Of a stretch of DNA of 64,000 nucleotides, positions 54,128 through 62,893 are shown piece after piece (the stretch's first letter is position 1; every line of letters begins with the position of its first letter). The DNA lies in contig JAEZET010000004.1 in assembly GCA_023433065.1 (NCBI GenBank), forward strand, positions 1,001,159-1,065,158, read 5' to 3'. Source of the DNA: Cyanobacteria bacterium OH_CBrB_359. GTDB taxonomy: Bacteria; Cyanobacteriota; Vampirovibrionia; Gastranaerophilales; Gastranaerophilaceae. Under the pieces are notes generated by a model, which searched no databases, was not told the origin of the DNA, and saw only the letters and a program-made list of their open reading frames with translations. The position numbers and the translations under genes are program-made.

Positions 54128-54985
54128 ATGATTAATGATAGCAACATTTTTTCACAAATATGTAAACCGGATTTGCCTGCAATAATAAACTCTAACGTTT
54201 TTTTTGTAATAATTTCTGTTATAGTATTTTTCGTTTTAGTGAAAATGTCACATAAAATTATTGGCAGACTAACAGCAGAACTTTCTTCTCACAACGAAGA
54301 TTATGAATTCAAAAAGCAAATTGAGACAATCAAGCATGTTATTTGCTCGAGCATCGACTTTGCTATTTTAATAATAATTTTAATGCTTATTTTAAATAAA
54401 ATTGGAGTAGATATAAGACCTATTTTAACAGCTGCTGGAGTTTTAGGTGTAGCTGTAGGTTTCGGGGCAAAGAGATTTGTTGAAGATATTATAACCGGGC
54501 TTATCATATTATTTGAGGGTCAAATCAGAGTCGGAGATGTTGTAGAAATAAGTGGGAAAACAGGAACAGTTGAAAATTTTAACTTAAAAATGGTTGTACT
54601 TAGAGATATTAATGGTACTGTTCACTACATAAGAAACGGAATGATTGATGTTGTTTCGAACCTTACAAGAGATTATTCTTATTATACTCTTGATTTAAGA
54701 GTTTCATACAACAAGAATATTGACTTTATAACCCAAACTCTTGAAAAAGTATTTAAAGAAGAGCTTATGACAAACCAAACTTTTTCTAAAAATATTTTAT
54801 CTGATCTCGAAATTCTCGGAATTGATAAATTTTCATCAACTGCTGTTATATTAAAGCTCAGAATTAAAACAAAACCAACTTGCCAGTGGTCTGTAGGAAG
54901 AGAGTTTAACAGGCTTATTAAAAATAGGTTTGACGAACTACAAATAGAGTTCCCCTCAGATATAATTAAATATGAAGTCGAATAA
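54128..54985 (+). CDS. MscS-family small mechanosensitive channel
   Basis: Three hydrophobic helices (about 18-42, 62-85, 92-112) include the pore helix VLGVAVGFGAKRFVEDIITGLIILFEGQIRVGD, the MscS hallmark. The beta domain (VVEISGKTGTVENFNLKMVVLRDINGTVHYIRNG) and a C-terminal alpha-beta domain follow. It releases solutes under hypo-osmotic shock. AAAGGAG precedes the ATG. Single gene, divergent from secA and convergent with the Ca-loop protein. Confidence 0.93.
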   Translation: MINDSNIFSQICKPDLPAIINSNVFFVIISVIVFFVLVKMSHKIIGRLTAELSSHNEDYEFKKQIETIKHVICSSIDFAILIIILMLILNKIGVDIRPILTAAGVLGVAVGFGAKRFVEDIITGLIILFEGQIRVGDVVEISGKTGTVENFNLKMVVLRDINGTVHYIRNGMIDVVSNLTRDYSYYTLDLRVSYNKNIDFITQTLEKVFKEELMTNQTFSKNILSDLEILGIDKFSSTAVILKLRIKTKPTCQWSVGREFNRLIKNRFDELQIEFPSDIIKYEVE

Positions 54986-55002
54986 ATTTAATATTAAAAC
55001 AT

Positions 55003-55028
55003 AAAAGCGGGTTTAATTACCCGCTTTT
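55003..55028. terminator. Bidirectional terminator
   Basis: AAAAGCGGG(T) and (A)CCCGCTTTT form a perfect stem with A and T runs, between the convergent mscS and 225-aa genes. Confidence 0.9.
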
Positions 55029-55053
55029 AAAATTAATTTCTTCTCTATCTGGA

Positions 55054-55731
55054 TTATGCTGAAGTAACTAAGTTAGTTACAAAATCGCCAATAACCTTAG
55101 TCGCTTCTTCACCATTTAATTTACCATCACCATCAGGGTCTCTGAATGCTTGAACTGCAGCTGAACCACCGACGGCATAAGATAATCCTTTTTTAACACC
55201 TTCTGCTGCTCGTTTAACAGCTACGAATTTTTTATTTAATGTTTCTTGTAAAACATCATCAGCTATATCAGGCGTTTTGGCTTTAATTTTTGTTGTAAGT
55301 CTTCCTAATAACTTAGCTTCTGCTTTAGGGTCAATATTAGATGTAAGTTTTTCTGCATCAATACCTTTTGTTGCAAAACCCTTAATTGCATCTAATGCTT
55401 TATCGCCATATTTTCTGATTGAAGCTTTAAAACCTTTTTCAGCATCAATTTTTGATAATTTATTTTTTATAAAATCAAATGCAGATAAAACAAATTCACC
55501 TGATTTATTAGCTAATTCATTATTAGTTTTTAATTTTGCCAATAATTTTGCAGAAACACCTTTAGCAGCAAGGGCACCTGTTGTAGCGACTAATCCTGTT
55601 GCTATTACGGTTTTTAAAACTGCTGCAGGGTCTTTTTTATTTTCACCATCTTCCTCTGTTTTATGAGGTTTTTTCCCGAATGAGACACTGTTAGGTCTGA
55701 TTGTTGTACAGTTGATTGCAGATATGCTCAT
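55054..55731 (-). CDS. Lineage-specific protein with VSFG motif and an EF-hand-type Ca loop, 225 aa
   Basis: I recognise no whole-protein family. The N-terminus (Ser/Asn-rich, no signal peptide) carries VSFG at 16-19. A hydrophobic segment follows (about 37-60, VLKTVIATGLVATTGALAA), then long Lys/Ala-rich helices. Near the C-terminus the sequence DPDGDGKLNGEE is a complete EF-hand/dockerin-type calcium loop. A calcium loop is more usual outside the cytoplasm, which would require export without a Sec signal. It is a single gene with its own terminator. Its design resembles the 220-aa protein at 7318. Confidence 0.74.
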   Translation of the reverse strand: MSISAINCTTIRPNSVSFGKKPHKTEEDGENKKDPAAVLKTVIATGLVATTGALAAKGVSAKLLAKLKTNNELANKSGEFVLSAFDFIKNKLSKIDAEKGFKASIRKYGDKALDAIKGFATKGIDAEKLTSNIDPKAEAKLLGRLTTKIKAKTPDIADDVLQETLNKKFVAVKRAAEGVKKGLSYAVGGSAAVQAFRDPDGDGKLNGEEATKVIGDFVTNLVTSA

Positions 55732-55923
55732 TTATTCACTCCGTCTATACTTTCATTACATGATTTTTAAGTACGATAATAAATTTTTTTGTTATTTTGA
55801 TGACTCTTTGTAACAAAATATTTACATTTTTTATCTCATTTATATTATATTTGCATGCTCCACTATTTGCAATAGTTATAGAGATATTTCTTAACTAAAA
55901 ATTATTAATGTATAATTGCTTAT

Positions 55924-57105
55924 ATGACTGAAGAAATTTTTATAAAAAAATCAAACTCTGACATCTTTAAAGAACTTGCATCAATTAATTTTGACAGCAA
56001 TTATTTACCTGTAGCTATTAATAAATACGATAATAATGTATTTAAGATTTACAATCTAAGACCACATGAGGGCAACATCCTCAAACAATTGTGTCTTTCT
56101 TTGGGTTTTGACTGCGCAGTTTCAAGAGAAACGGTAATGTGTAAATGTGAATATACTAATGCACTTATAAGTGCAAATACCGCCCAGATTAATACTTTAA
56201 TTAAAAAATTAGAGCTCCAACCATTCAGATTAAAAATTTTATCCGATGAATTTAAAAAGGTCATAACTAAAAATCACTTACCATATCTGATTAACAATAG
56301 AGAATTTAATCTTGATAAGACATATATAATGGGGATTTTAAATGTCACACCGGACTCATTTTCGGATGGAGGAGAATTTTTTACACTTGAAAAAGCAACT
56401 AATAAAGCATTGGAATTAATTAATGATGGTGCGGATATTCTTGATATAGGTGGAGAATCGACAAGACCTCAAGCTAAAACGATTTCTGTTGAAGAAGAAA
56501 TTAAAAGAGTTATACCGGTAATAAAAAATATAAGAAAATTAAATAAAGATATCCCAATCAGTGTAGATACCAGAAACTCAAAAACAGCTGATGCCGCACT
56601 CCTAACAGGCGCTAACATTATAAATGACGTTTCGGCCCTAGAATATGACAACCAAATGGCTTCTGTAATTAAAACATATGGAGCCAACATTGTATTAATT
56701 CACTCAACTGAGATTCCGCCAGTTGTTCATGATGACGTTGACCCAACATTACTAATTGAAGCGATATATAAATATTTTTATGACAAAATATCCTTTCTTG
56801 ATTCTTATGGAATTTTAAAGGACAAAATCATCATTGACCCTGGATTCGGGTTTGGAAAATCTGTAAGAAACAGCTTTGATTTAATAAAAAGAATTGATGA
56901 ATTTCAAACACTCAATGTTCCAATTCTTGTCGGTATTTCAAAAAAATCATTTATTAAAAAACAATTTAAAATTTCAGGATTAGAACTCGAGCATGCCACA
57001 GAAGTTTTAGATAATTATCTGGTTTACAAAAAAATTAATTTTATAAGAGTCCATGATATAAAGCAGCATAAAACATCTATTAATTATTTATCCGAGTTCT
57101 TATAA
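55924..57105 (+). CDS. folP: Dihydropteroate synthase with an N-terminal extension
   Basis: FolP joins pterin pyrophosphate and p-aminobenzoate in folate synthesis. The C-terminal 260 residues have IMGILNVTPDSFSDGGEF, DILDIGGESTRPQA, ISVDTRNSKTADAAL, NDVSAL, IIDPGFGFGKS and a late IRVHDIKQHK. The first 130 residues form an extra domain (NFDSNYLPVAINKYDNNVFKIYNLRPHEGNILKQL) seen in a subset of DHPS enzymes; its role is unclear. Its end overlaps the convergent YkgJ-like gene by 22 bases. Confidence 0.94.
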   Translation: MTEEIFIKKSNSDIFKELASINFDSNYLPVAINKYDNNVFKIYNLRPHEGNILKQLCLSLGFDCAVSRETVMCKCEYTNALISANTAQINTLIKKLELQPFRLKILSDEFKKVITKNHLPYLINNREFNLDKTYIMGILNVTPDSFSDGGEFFTLEKATNKALELINDGADILDIGGESTRPQAKTISVEEEIKRVIPVIKNIRKLNKDIPISVDTRNSKTADAALLTGANIINDVSALEYDNQMASVIKTYGANIVLIHSTEIPPVVHDDVDPTLLIEAIYKYFYDKISFLDSYGILKDKIIIDPGFGFGKSVRNSFDLIKRIDEFQTLNVPILVGISKKSFIKKQFKISGLELEHATEVLDNYLVYKKINFIRVHDIKQHKTSINYLSEFL

Positions 57106-57518
57106 TTTTTTCTTTCTTTTTCTAACACATCTGCAAATTTATCAATCGGTGTAAAATTATAGCCGCAGTTATCAGATAGAGAAGCACCCATTGGAAAAAT
57201 TTGTTCTGCAGGATAACGTCTGCATATACCTGGTCTATTTTTATGAATTTTACAAATTTTGAGCTCTGTATCAAAATTATTACACTTGAAAACAAGACCT
57301 AAATCATCTTTATCGATAACTTCCAGATATGTATAAAACGGGTGTAAAAATCTCAGTTTTTTAAACTCTTCTTCATCTTTAATAACAGATTTTATATGCC
57401 GTACATATATTTTTTCACAGCATGCACCGCACATATTACACTTACCATTGCGAATATATTTTCTATTTAAGATGTATTTTAAGACTAATCTTTTGCAAGC
57501 CTCAATAAATTTAAGCAT
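57084..57518 (-). CDS. YkgJ-type CxxCxxCC cluster protein
   Basis: The 144-residue protein contains Cys27, Cys30, Cys33 and Cys34 in CNMCGACC, and a second set CKIHKNRPGICRRYP near residues 93-107, the pattern of the YkgJ family thought to bind zinc or an iron-sulfur cluster. The function is unknown. Its start lies 34 bases inside the end of the upstream TPR gene, so it is translated in the same operon as the TPR and FlgM-like genes. Confidence 0.85.
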   Translation of the reverse strand: MLKFIEACKRLVLKYILNRKYIRNGKCNMCGACCEKIYVRHIKSVIKDEEEFKKLRFLHPFYTYLEVIDKDDLGLVFKCNNFDTELKICKIHKNRPGICRRYPAEQIFPMGASLSDNCGYNFTPIDKFADVLEKERKNYKNSDK

Positions 57519-58714
57519 TCTTCTCTTTTTCGTACTCCGTATTTCTGAGTATTTGACTCTAATTTTGCCAATATGATTACTCTTTCACATATATCTTTTG
57601 CCCTGTTGATTTGATTGGCAGCAAGAGCCTCATCAATTTTAGTAACTAAAGCTTCTGCAACTAGATGGTCCGGAAAAATAAAATTTTTCATCTTTATAAC
57701 ATCTGCTTCAATTGAATCTTTATTTGATTTTGCCAATATAAAAGCATTATTATATTCTATGAACGCATTTAAATAGTTATTTTCCAGTTCGTATTTTCTG
57801 GCTGATGCATAATGAATTTTAGAGTAATCAACATCTTTGTATACCATTGGAGTTAACTTAAAAAGTTTTAGTCTTATATCTTTTAAATTAGGATGATATT
57901 TTGTGTTGTCGTTTAATATCATGTAATAGAAGCAATATGCATAACTTGGCATATTCAGATGTTCATAAGCATATGGAAGTTTATCGTACATAGTTATGTC
58001 AAATTCTGAAGTAATAAAAGCATTAAGCCAATGGTCAACGGCTGACTGAAAATCATTTGTATAATATAAAATTTTGCCGATTAATGAACTGATTTGCGGC
58101 TGTATAGGATAATTAGAAACAGAAGTTAAATAAGCATTCAAAGCTTCCTGAAATGAACTTGAATTATAGTGACACATGCCCATGTGATTGTTTACTGAAG
58201 CTAATTTTCTTAATTTATTTATTGTTTCTTTAGTAGTTTTGTAAACTTCAGTGTTAATATTTTTATTATAATTAATAAATTTTTCATAATACATTAGAGA
58301 TTGAACTCTAAAACCTTTTTTATTATAGGCTATTGCAAGATTATATAAAGCAGTGGTATTATCAGGCGCAATAGTTGTAGCTATTGTCCAATATAATATT
58401 GCTTTTGTTAAATCATTTTCTTCATAATAGAGATACCCAAGATTAATATAAGGACTAGGGGTAACAATAGGAAGTTTTATTGCTCTTTCCCAGGTTTCTC
58501 GAGCGCTATCAGACTGACCGAGCATTTTATAACAAAAACCCAGGCAAGATAATACAATCACATTCTCTGTTTTTCTATCAAGCTCTTGTAATGTCCTTAA
58601 GCCTACTGTATAGTCTTTTATCTCTATTGACGCAATAGCACTTAAAAGATTCGTTTTTAACTCTGGGTTTGCAACTGTCCCATACTCTTCGATTTCAGAC
58701 TTAAATTCGTCCAT
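57485..58714 (-). CDS. Cytoplasmic TPR-repeat protein, 409 aa
   Basis: No signal or membrane segment. The N-terminal 280 residues are made of TPR-like helix pairs (VLSCLGFCYKMLGQSDSARETWERAI, PYINLGYLYYEENDLTKAILYW, ALYNLAIAYNKKGFRVQSLMYYEKFI), followed by a longer helical region. It begins four bases after the FlgM-like gene, suggesting a complex with that protein or an export chaperone role. No named family is recognised. Confidence 0.8.
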   Translation of the reverse strand: MDEFKSEIEEYGTVANPELKTNLLSAIASIEIKDYTVGLRTLQELDRKTENVIVLSCLGFCYKMLGQSDSARETWERAIKLPIVTPSPYINLGYLYYEENDLTKAILYWTIATTIAPDNTTALYNLAIAYNKKGFRVQSLMYYEKFINYNKNINTEVYKTTKETINKLRKLASVNNHMGMCHYNSSSFQEALNAYLTSVSNYPIQPQISSLIGKILYYTNDFQSAVDHWLNAFITSEFDITMYDKLPYAYEHLNMPSYAYCFYYMILNDNTKYHPNLKDIRLKLFKLTPMVYKDVDYSKIHYASARKYELENNYLNAFIEYNNAFILAKSNKDSIEADVIKMKNFIFPDHLVAEALVTKIDEALAANQINRAKDICERVIILAKLESNTQKYGVRKREECLNLLRLAKD

Positions 58715-58718
58715 TATA

Positions 58719-59060
58719 TTAACCGACTAAATCCTCAAAAAAGTTAGGATTATTAAATAAACTATCTACTATTTCTTCATCACTAATGTCAATAACACCT
58801 TCTTGAATCTGAGAAGCAACTATCGAATTATGAGAACTATCTTCAGGATCTGATAGTACCAAATTGGTAAATTGCTTTATATCTCTGTATTTTTCATATA
58901 ATGTCATGGCGTCAGAAGAAATATCAAGCTGGTCAATTAATAAATTATCTTTACTTTTTTCGTACGGATTTAGCTTAGAAAACAACCCAGTTTTATCAGC
59001 ACCATTTGTTTGCCCGACAAGTGAATTTTGTATATTTGTATCCGTAAGTCTATTAAGCAT
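58719..59060 (-). CDS. FlgM-like anti-sigma-28 candidate, 113 aa
   Basis: The first 40 residues are polar and disordered. Residues 43-51 (DQLDISSDA) and 80-101 (IVASQIQEGVIDISDEEIVDSL) follow the FlgM pattern: a D-x-x-x-[IL]-S-x-x-A box, then I-x-x-x-[IK]-x-x-G-x-[YI]-x-[IV]-d-x-x-x-[IL]-[AV]-d-x-[LM]. FlgM holds sigma-28 inactive until it is exported by the flagellar secretion system. The match is visual and low in identity. The setting supports it: SpoA and CheX-like genes lie 1-4 kb away. It is first in an operon with a TPR protein and a YkgJ protein. Confidence 0.42.
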   Translation of the reverse strand: MLNRLTDTNIQNSLVGQTNGADKTGLFSKLNPYEKSKDNLLIDQLDISSDAMTLYEKYRDIKQFTNLVLSDPEDSSHNSIVASQIQEGVIDISDEEIVDSLFNNPNFFEDLVG

Positions 59061-59219
59061 GTCTACTCCTCACATATACTATTATCATTTAATTTTAAAA
59101 AAAATCTATAAATCCTTAGGTTTATTCAAATAGACCATATGGTCAATATTTACTATAAAAAAATTATCGCTCTCATTTTTATTGTAAAATTATTACTAAT
59201 AGAATTAGAAGGAAGTATT

Positions 59220-59846
59220 ATGAGCGTTATAGATAAAGTATTGGTTCCTATTGCTTTGTGGATTGAAGGTACAATAACAAAAATGGGGCCGTTGGGGATT
59301 ACTTTACTAATGGCAGTTGAGTCATGCAACATCCCGCTACCTAGCGAAGCGATTTTACCATTTGCCGGATATCTCGTAAGTAAAAACATAATGACGATAC
59401 ACACTGCTGCTTTTGCAGGAGCACTCGGTTGTGTAGTCGGCTCAATACCATCTTACTATCTGGGGTATTTTGGAGGAAGACCTTTTATAGAAAAACATGG
59501 TAAATGGTTTTTAATAAGTAAAAAAGATATTGAACTTGCAGATAAATGGGCAAATAAGTGGGGGGATTTAGCATTTTTTATTTGTAGAATGTTGCCGGTC
59601 ATCAGAACATTTATATCACTCCCTGCAGGAATACTTAAAGCAAATATTACAAGATTTTTAACATATACATTTTTAGGCTCACTAATTTGGAGTTATTTTT
59701 TAGTTTATATTGGATTAAAATTCGGTCAGAATTTGTCTATATTTAAGCATATTTGGCACAAGTTTGATATTGCAATTGTATTGATTTTTTCAGTATTATT
59801 TGCTATTTACTTGGCACATCACATAAAAAACTTAAAAGAGAGTTAA
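59220..59846 (+). CDS. DedA-family membrane protein (VTT domain)
   Basis: The 208-residue protein has a membrane-embedded core with NIPLPSEAILPFAGYL, GCVVGSIPSYYLGYFGGRPFIEKHGKWF and the signature FFICRMLPVIRTFISLPAGI, characteristic of DedA, which takes part in lipid carrier recycling or membrane homeostasis. The ATG at 59220 is supported by AGAAGGAAG; an earlier in-frame ATG at 59139 would add an unneeded hydrophobic leader. Confidence 0.93.
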   Translation: MSVIDKVLVPIALWIEGTITKMGPLGITLLMAVESCNIPLPSEAILPFAGYLVSKNIMTIHTAAFAGALGCVVGSIPSYYLGYFGGRPFIEKHGKWFLISKKDIELADKWANKWGDLAFFICRMLPVIRTFISLPAGILKANITRFLTYTFLGSLIWSYFLVYIGLKFGQNLSIFKHIWHKFDIAIVLIFSVLFAIYLAHHIKNLKES

Positions 59847-59994
59847 AAAAAATCTTGTTAAATTGTGATTTTTTAGCTATTATTATACTAATCTTAAGAT
59901 TTATGATTAAATGTCACTTTAATAAATCTTATAAAATACGATAGTCATCACAGTAGATTTTATAAAATAGTAATATCTGGATTTGAATAGGTTT

Positions 59995-60675
59995 ATGATT
60001 AAAATAAACGCACTTGAATTTTTAAATAATGATACATTTGGAACAGACTTATTAGATGAGAATGGAAATGTCATTTATGCATCTTATCAAAAAGTAACTC
60101 CAAGTTTGCTTCTACAATTGTATTTTAAAGAGCTCTACGTCAACGACAATGTCTTTTTATATTCTGATATTGATGGGAAAACAAGCAGACCTGAATCAAT
60201 TGAATTTAATGAAATTGAAGCTAAAAATGTTGCAAAATATTCCATAATTATTGCGAATATAATAGGGCTAAGTAAGGCAGAACTTCAAGAACTTGAAGTC
60301 GCCGCATATTATCACAATATTGGTGATATAACATTAAACAAAACTGATGCGGAAACACCGGACTTCAAACAAAAACGAGCACAAAAAGGATATGAGTATC
60401 TTATTAAAGAGAAAAAATCCTCTATTAAAATCGCTGAAGTAACTATGCTTTATAGCCAAAAATATGATCCTAACTCTTTTGATATCCACAAGCCTGGCAA
60501 AAATATTCCTTTTTACAATATTGTTGCAATAGCCAACTATTACAACTCGATGAGAGTAAATAATTATTCAAAAGAGGAAGCATTAGCTAAAATGGCTAAA
60601 ATTGGTCGTAAAAAATTCAATCCTTTTATTCTACACAAATTTATTAATAAAATGAGATATACGGACAATGAGTAA
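59995..60675 (+). CDS. Degenerate HD-GYP-like protein
   Basis: Residues 75-205 align by pattern with the HD-GYP c-di-GMP phosphodiesterase domain: NVAKYSIIIANIIGLSKAEL, AAYYHNIGD (105-111, where HDIGK is expected), YSQKYD (153-158, where HHERxDG is expected) and IPFYNIVAIANYYNSM (171-186). The metal-binding His and Asp are replaced, so it is probably not an enzyme but may still bind a nucleotide or a partner. The ATG at 59995 is preferred to a TTG four codons upstream. It is first of a coupled cluster, overlapping the next gene by eight bases. Confidence 0.72.
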   Translation: MIKINALEFLNNDTFGTDLLDENGNVIYASYQKVTPSLLLQLYFKELYVNDNVFLYSDIDGKTSRPESIEFNEIEAKNVAKYSIIIANIIGLSKAELQELEVAAYYHNIGDITLNKTDAETPDFKQKRAQKGYEYLIKEKKSSIKIAEVTMLYSQKYDPNSFDIHKPGKNIPFYNIVAIANYYNSMRVNNYSKEEALAKMAKIGRKKFNPFILHKFINKMRYTDNE

Positions 60676-61555
60676 TAATAGAATTGAAATTATTGATAAA
60701 TTTTTTGAGAAGTTCGCAAATGCTGCTATACAGACTTTGCATAGCGTTTTAGATAAAGATGCTTATCAAAAACTTGAGCTTAATGTTGAGTCATATCAGG
60801 AATCGTTTGACAAAAATTCATTAAAAAATGACAAAGACACTATTTATAAAGCAGCTTATACCAATAATAAGGTTGAATCGTCATTAACTTTGTTAATCCC
60901 GGAAAGATTGATTGCAATTATATCCGACATAATAATAGGCGGAACAGGAAAAGACAGCTATAAGGGTGCCCTTACTGAATTACAACTTAATGCTACTTTA
61001 AACCTTCTAAAAACATTATTTGTTAACATTTCATCAACATTGAGTAAAATATCCGAAAGAGAAATTGAATTTAAAGCAAAACCATTGTTTATTGATGAGT
61101 CAAACTCAGAATATAATAAAACTTTCGAAGAATTCAGTTATGATTTTCTTGTAAATTACAAATTAAAACTTGATTCTGATAATGAATTTAATATAAAGTT
61201 AATGCTCGATTCACAAGAGTTAAGACAACTAATATCTCGTATCAACGGAAATAGCTCGCACACTGAAAAGCAGAAATACAAATTTAACAATGATGCAATA
61301 AATATTGAATCACTTTCCGATATAGAAATTGATTTAACTGCTATATTAGGAAAAACTCAAATTCCTATAAAATATGCGTTAGAGCTCTCTAGAGATTCTT
61401 TGATAGAATTAGATGCATTTGAAGGAGATAACGTAAAAGTTATGGCCAACGGAATAGAAGTTGCTGAAGCTCAGATTGTAGCTGTAGGGGAAAATTTCGG
61501 GTTACGAATTATTAAACTTTATACGCCTATAGAAAGGTTTTTGGATAATAAATAA
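60668..61555 (+). CDS. FliY/FliM-like protein with C-terminal SpoA (FliN) domain
   Basis: The C-terminal 80 residues are a clear SpoA domain as in FliN/FliM: SDIEIDLTAILGKTQIPIKYALELSRDSLIELDAFEGDNVKVMANG and GENFGLRII. The N-terminal part (about 70-190) looks like a CheC-type domain, with LTLLIPERLIAIISDIIIGG and TELQLNATLNLLKTLF, but the E-x-x-N phosphatase pair reads N..K, so activity is unlikely. It could be a flagellar C-ring protein or a related sorting-platform protein of a type III system. Its ATG overlaps the HD-GYP-like gene and its stop overlaps the TPR gene (TAATG). Confidence 0.82.
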   Translation: MSNNRIEIIDKFFEKFANAAIQTLHSVLDKDAYQKLELNVESYQESFDKNSLKNDKDTIYKAAYTNNKVESSLTLLIPERLIAIISDIIIGGTGKDSYKGALTELQLNATLNLLKTLFVNISSTLSKISEREIEFKAKPLFIDESNSEYNKTFEEFSYDFLVNYKLKLDSDNEFNIKLMLDSQELRQLISRINGNSSHTEKQKYKFNNDAINIESLSDIEIDLTAILGKTQIPIKYALELSRDSLIELDAFEGDNVKVMANGIEVAEAQIVAVGENFGLRIIKLYTPIERFLDNK

Positions 61556-62400
61556 TGTTAGAAATAGTTTTTATTAGTTTATTAGTAATAATAATCATTT
61601 ATATAATTCTCACTGTCAGAAGATTTATTACAGCCCAATATCTATATGATGAAGGCGTTGACGCCTTAAAAGAAAATAATTTTAAAGATGCGAAAAATTT
61701 GCTAAAAAAAGCTTTGAAGAAAAAACCAAATTTTTTCAATGCCAGGCAGTCATTATATCAGCTTCACTATAAATTAAATGAATTTGATGAAGCAAAAGTA
61801 TGTCTTGAAAAGTTAATTAAGATGCGCCCAAATGACTTTAATCTAACCTATAATATGGGGCAGTTGCTTCAAAAACAAAATGAATATGATGAAGCTGAAA
61901 AAGCATACAGAAATGCACTTAAAATTAAAGGAAATGATTATGACTGCATTTTTAATTTAGGCACAATCGCACTGGAACAGAATAATTATAATGACAGCGA
62001 AAAATTCTTTAATAAAGCTATTGAGATTGATTCCACTAATACATCGGCTTTTTACTATCTTGCAAAATCAAAAGAGGCTTTATGTGACCCAGAGGATGAA
62101 GAAAGTAAAAAAGAAATCCAAGAGCTATATGCTAAAGTCGAGAGTAAAAATGACATGCCCGCCGATTATTATATTTCATTAGCACTAAATCATGCAAAAA
62201 AAGGAAACATTGAGCAAACTATTGAAAATTGCAATAAAGCAATAGACTTCAACCCCAGTGACTCTTCAGCCTATAGACTTTTAGCTCTGACGTATATAGT
62301 ACAAAAAAACAAGCAGGCAGCAAAAACAAATTTAGCGTTTGCGCAGCAGTTGGATTCTTCAAACGAAGAAACAATCACTTTACTTAAATACATTGGATAA
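61555..62400 (+). CDS. Membrane-anchored TPR protein, 281 aa
   Basis: One N-terminal membrane helix (about 2-22, VFISLLVIIIIYIILTV) anchors a cytoplasmic array of about six TPR units (FFNARQSLYQLHYKLNEFDEAKVCLEKLI, TYNMGQLLQKQNEYDEAEKAYRNAL, IFNLGTIALEQNNYNDSEKFFNKAI, SAYRLLALTYIVQKNKQAAKTNL). It sits between the SpoA and CheX-like genes and may tie that assembly to the membrane. It starts within the TAATG of the preceding gene. Confidence 0.88.
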   Translation: MLEIVFISLLVIIIIYIILTVRRFITAQYLYDEGVDALKENNFKDAKNLLKKALKKKPNFFNARQSLYQLHYKLNEFDEAKVCLEKLIKMRPNDFNLTYNMGQLLQKQNEYDEAEKAYRNALKIKGNDYDCIFNLGTIALEQNNYNDSEKFFNKAIEIDSTNTSAFYYLAKSKEALCDPEDEESKKEIQELYAKVESKNDMPADYYISLALNHAKKGNIEQTIENCNKAIDFNPSDSSAYRLLALTYIVQKNKQAAKTNLAFAQQLDSSNEETITLLKYIG

Positions 62401-62425
62401 AATTAAAAATATACAAGGAGAAATT

Positions 62426-62893
62426 TTGAAAACTGATTTGAAACAATTTAATGATATATTTAATGGCACCTTCATAAAATTTATGAATGACACTGCAAAT
62501 ATTAAACTTGCTCAAAAAAATGAAACATCATTTCAGGATAATAAAATTATTACTGTGCTTTTATATGTAAGTGGGGATTTTCCAGCAAAAATTCAGATTA
62601 ATTTTGAAAAAAGTACTGCTGATTTACTAATCAATCCGAATATAACAGAAGGGGATGATTTTGTTGATGAAATATACAAACTTATGTTTCCAATTTCAGA
62701 GATGCTGGCTAATAGCATTATCAATGCTACCGAAGTAAATACTTTAAAAATTACTCAACCAGCTGTATTTTTAGCCGCAAATCTTGAAATAGCAACACCA
62801 ACAGTATATTCAAAAGAGATACACTACAGTTCAAACATTGGAAGTTTTAGCTGCAGTATTGGAATCGATGAGGACTTAATAAATGATATTTAA
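62426..62893 (+). CDS. CheX-like protein 1 with degenerate active site, 155 aa
   Basis: The fold pattern is that of CheX/CheC: a first helix (FNDIFNGTFIKFMNDTANI), a strand pair around VLLYVSGDFPAKIQINFE, a helix containing ISEMLANSIINA where CheX has E-x-x-N, and the IATPTVYSKEI strand corresponding to CheX PTVIxGK. The E and N spacing is off by one, so CheY-P phosphatase activity is doubtful. Start is a TTG at 62426 with AAGGAG five bases before; the open frame upstream only overlaps the TPR gene. Overlaps the next gene by 11 bases. Confidence 0.65.
   Translation: MKTDLKQFNDIFNGTFIKFMNDTANIKLAQKNETSFQDNKIITVLLYVSGDFPAKIQINFEKSTADLLINPNITEGDDFVDEIYKLMFPISEMLANSIINATEVNTLKITQPAVFLAANLEIATPTVYSKEIHYSSNIGSFSCSIGIDEDLINDI

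Noticed and set aside
59139..59219. 27-codon N-terminal extension of the DedA gene
   Set aside because: The ATG at 59220 has a strong ribosome site and matches the normal family start; the extension would add an extra hydrophobic leader.
62339..62425. Extension of CheX-like protein 1 to 184 residues
   Set aside because: The first part overlaps the TPR gene in another frame; AAGGAG five bases before the TTG at 62426 marks the true start.
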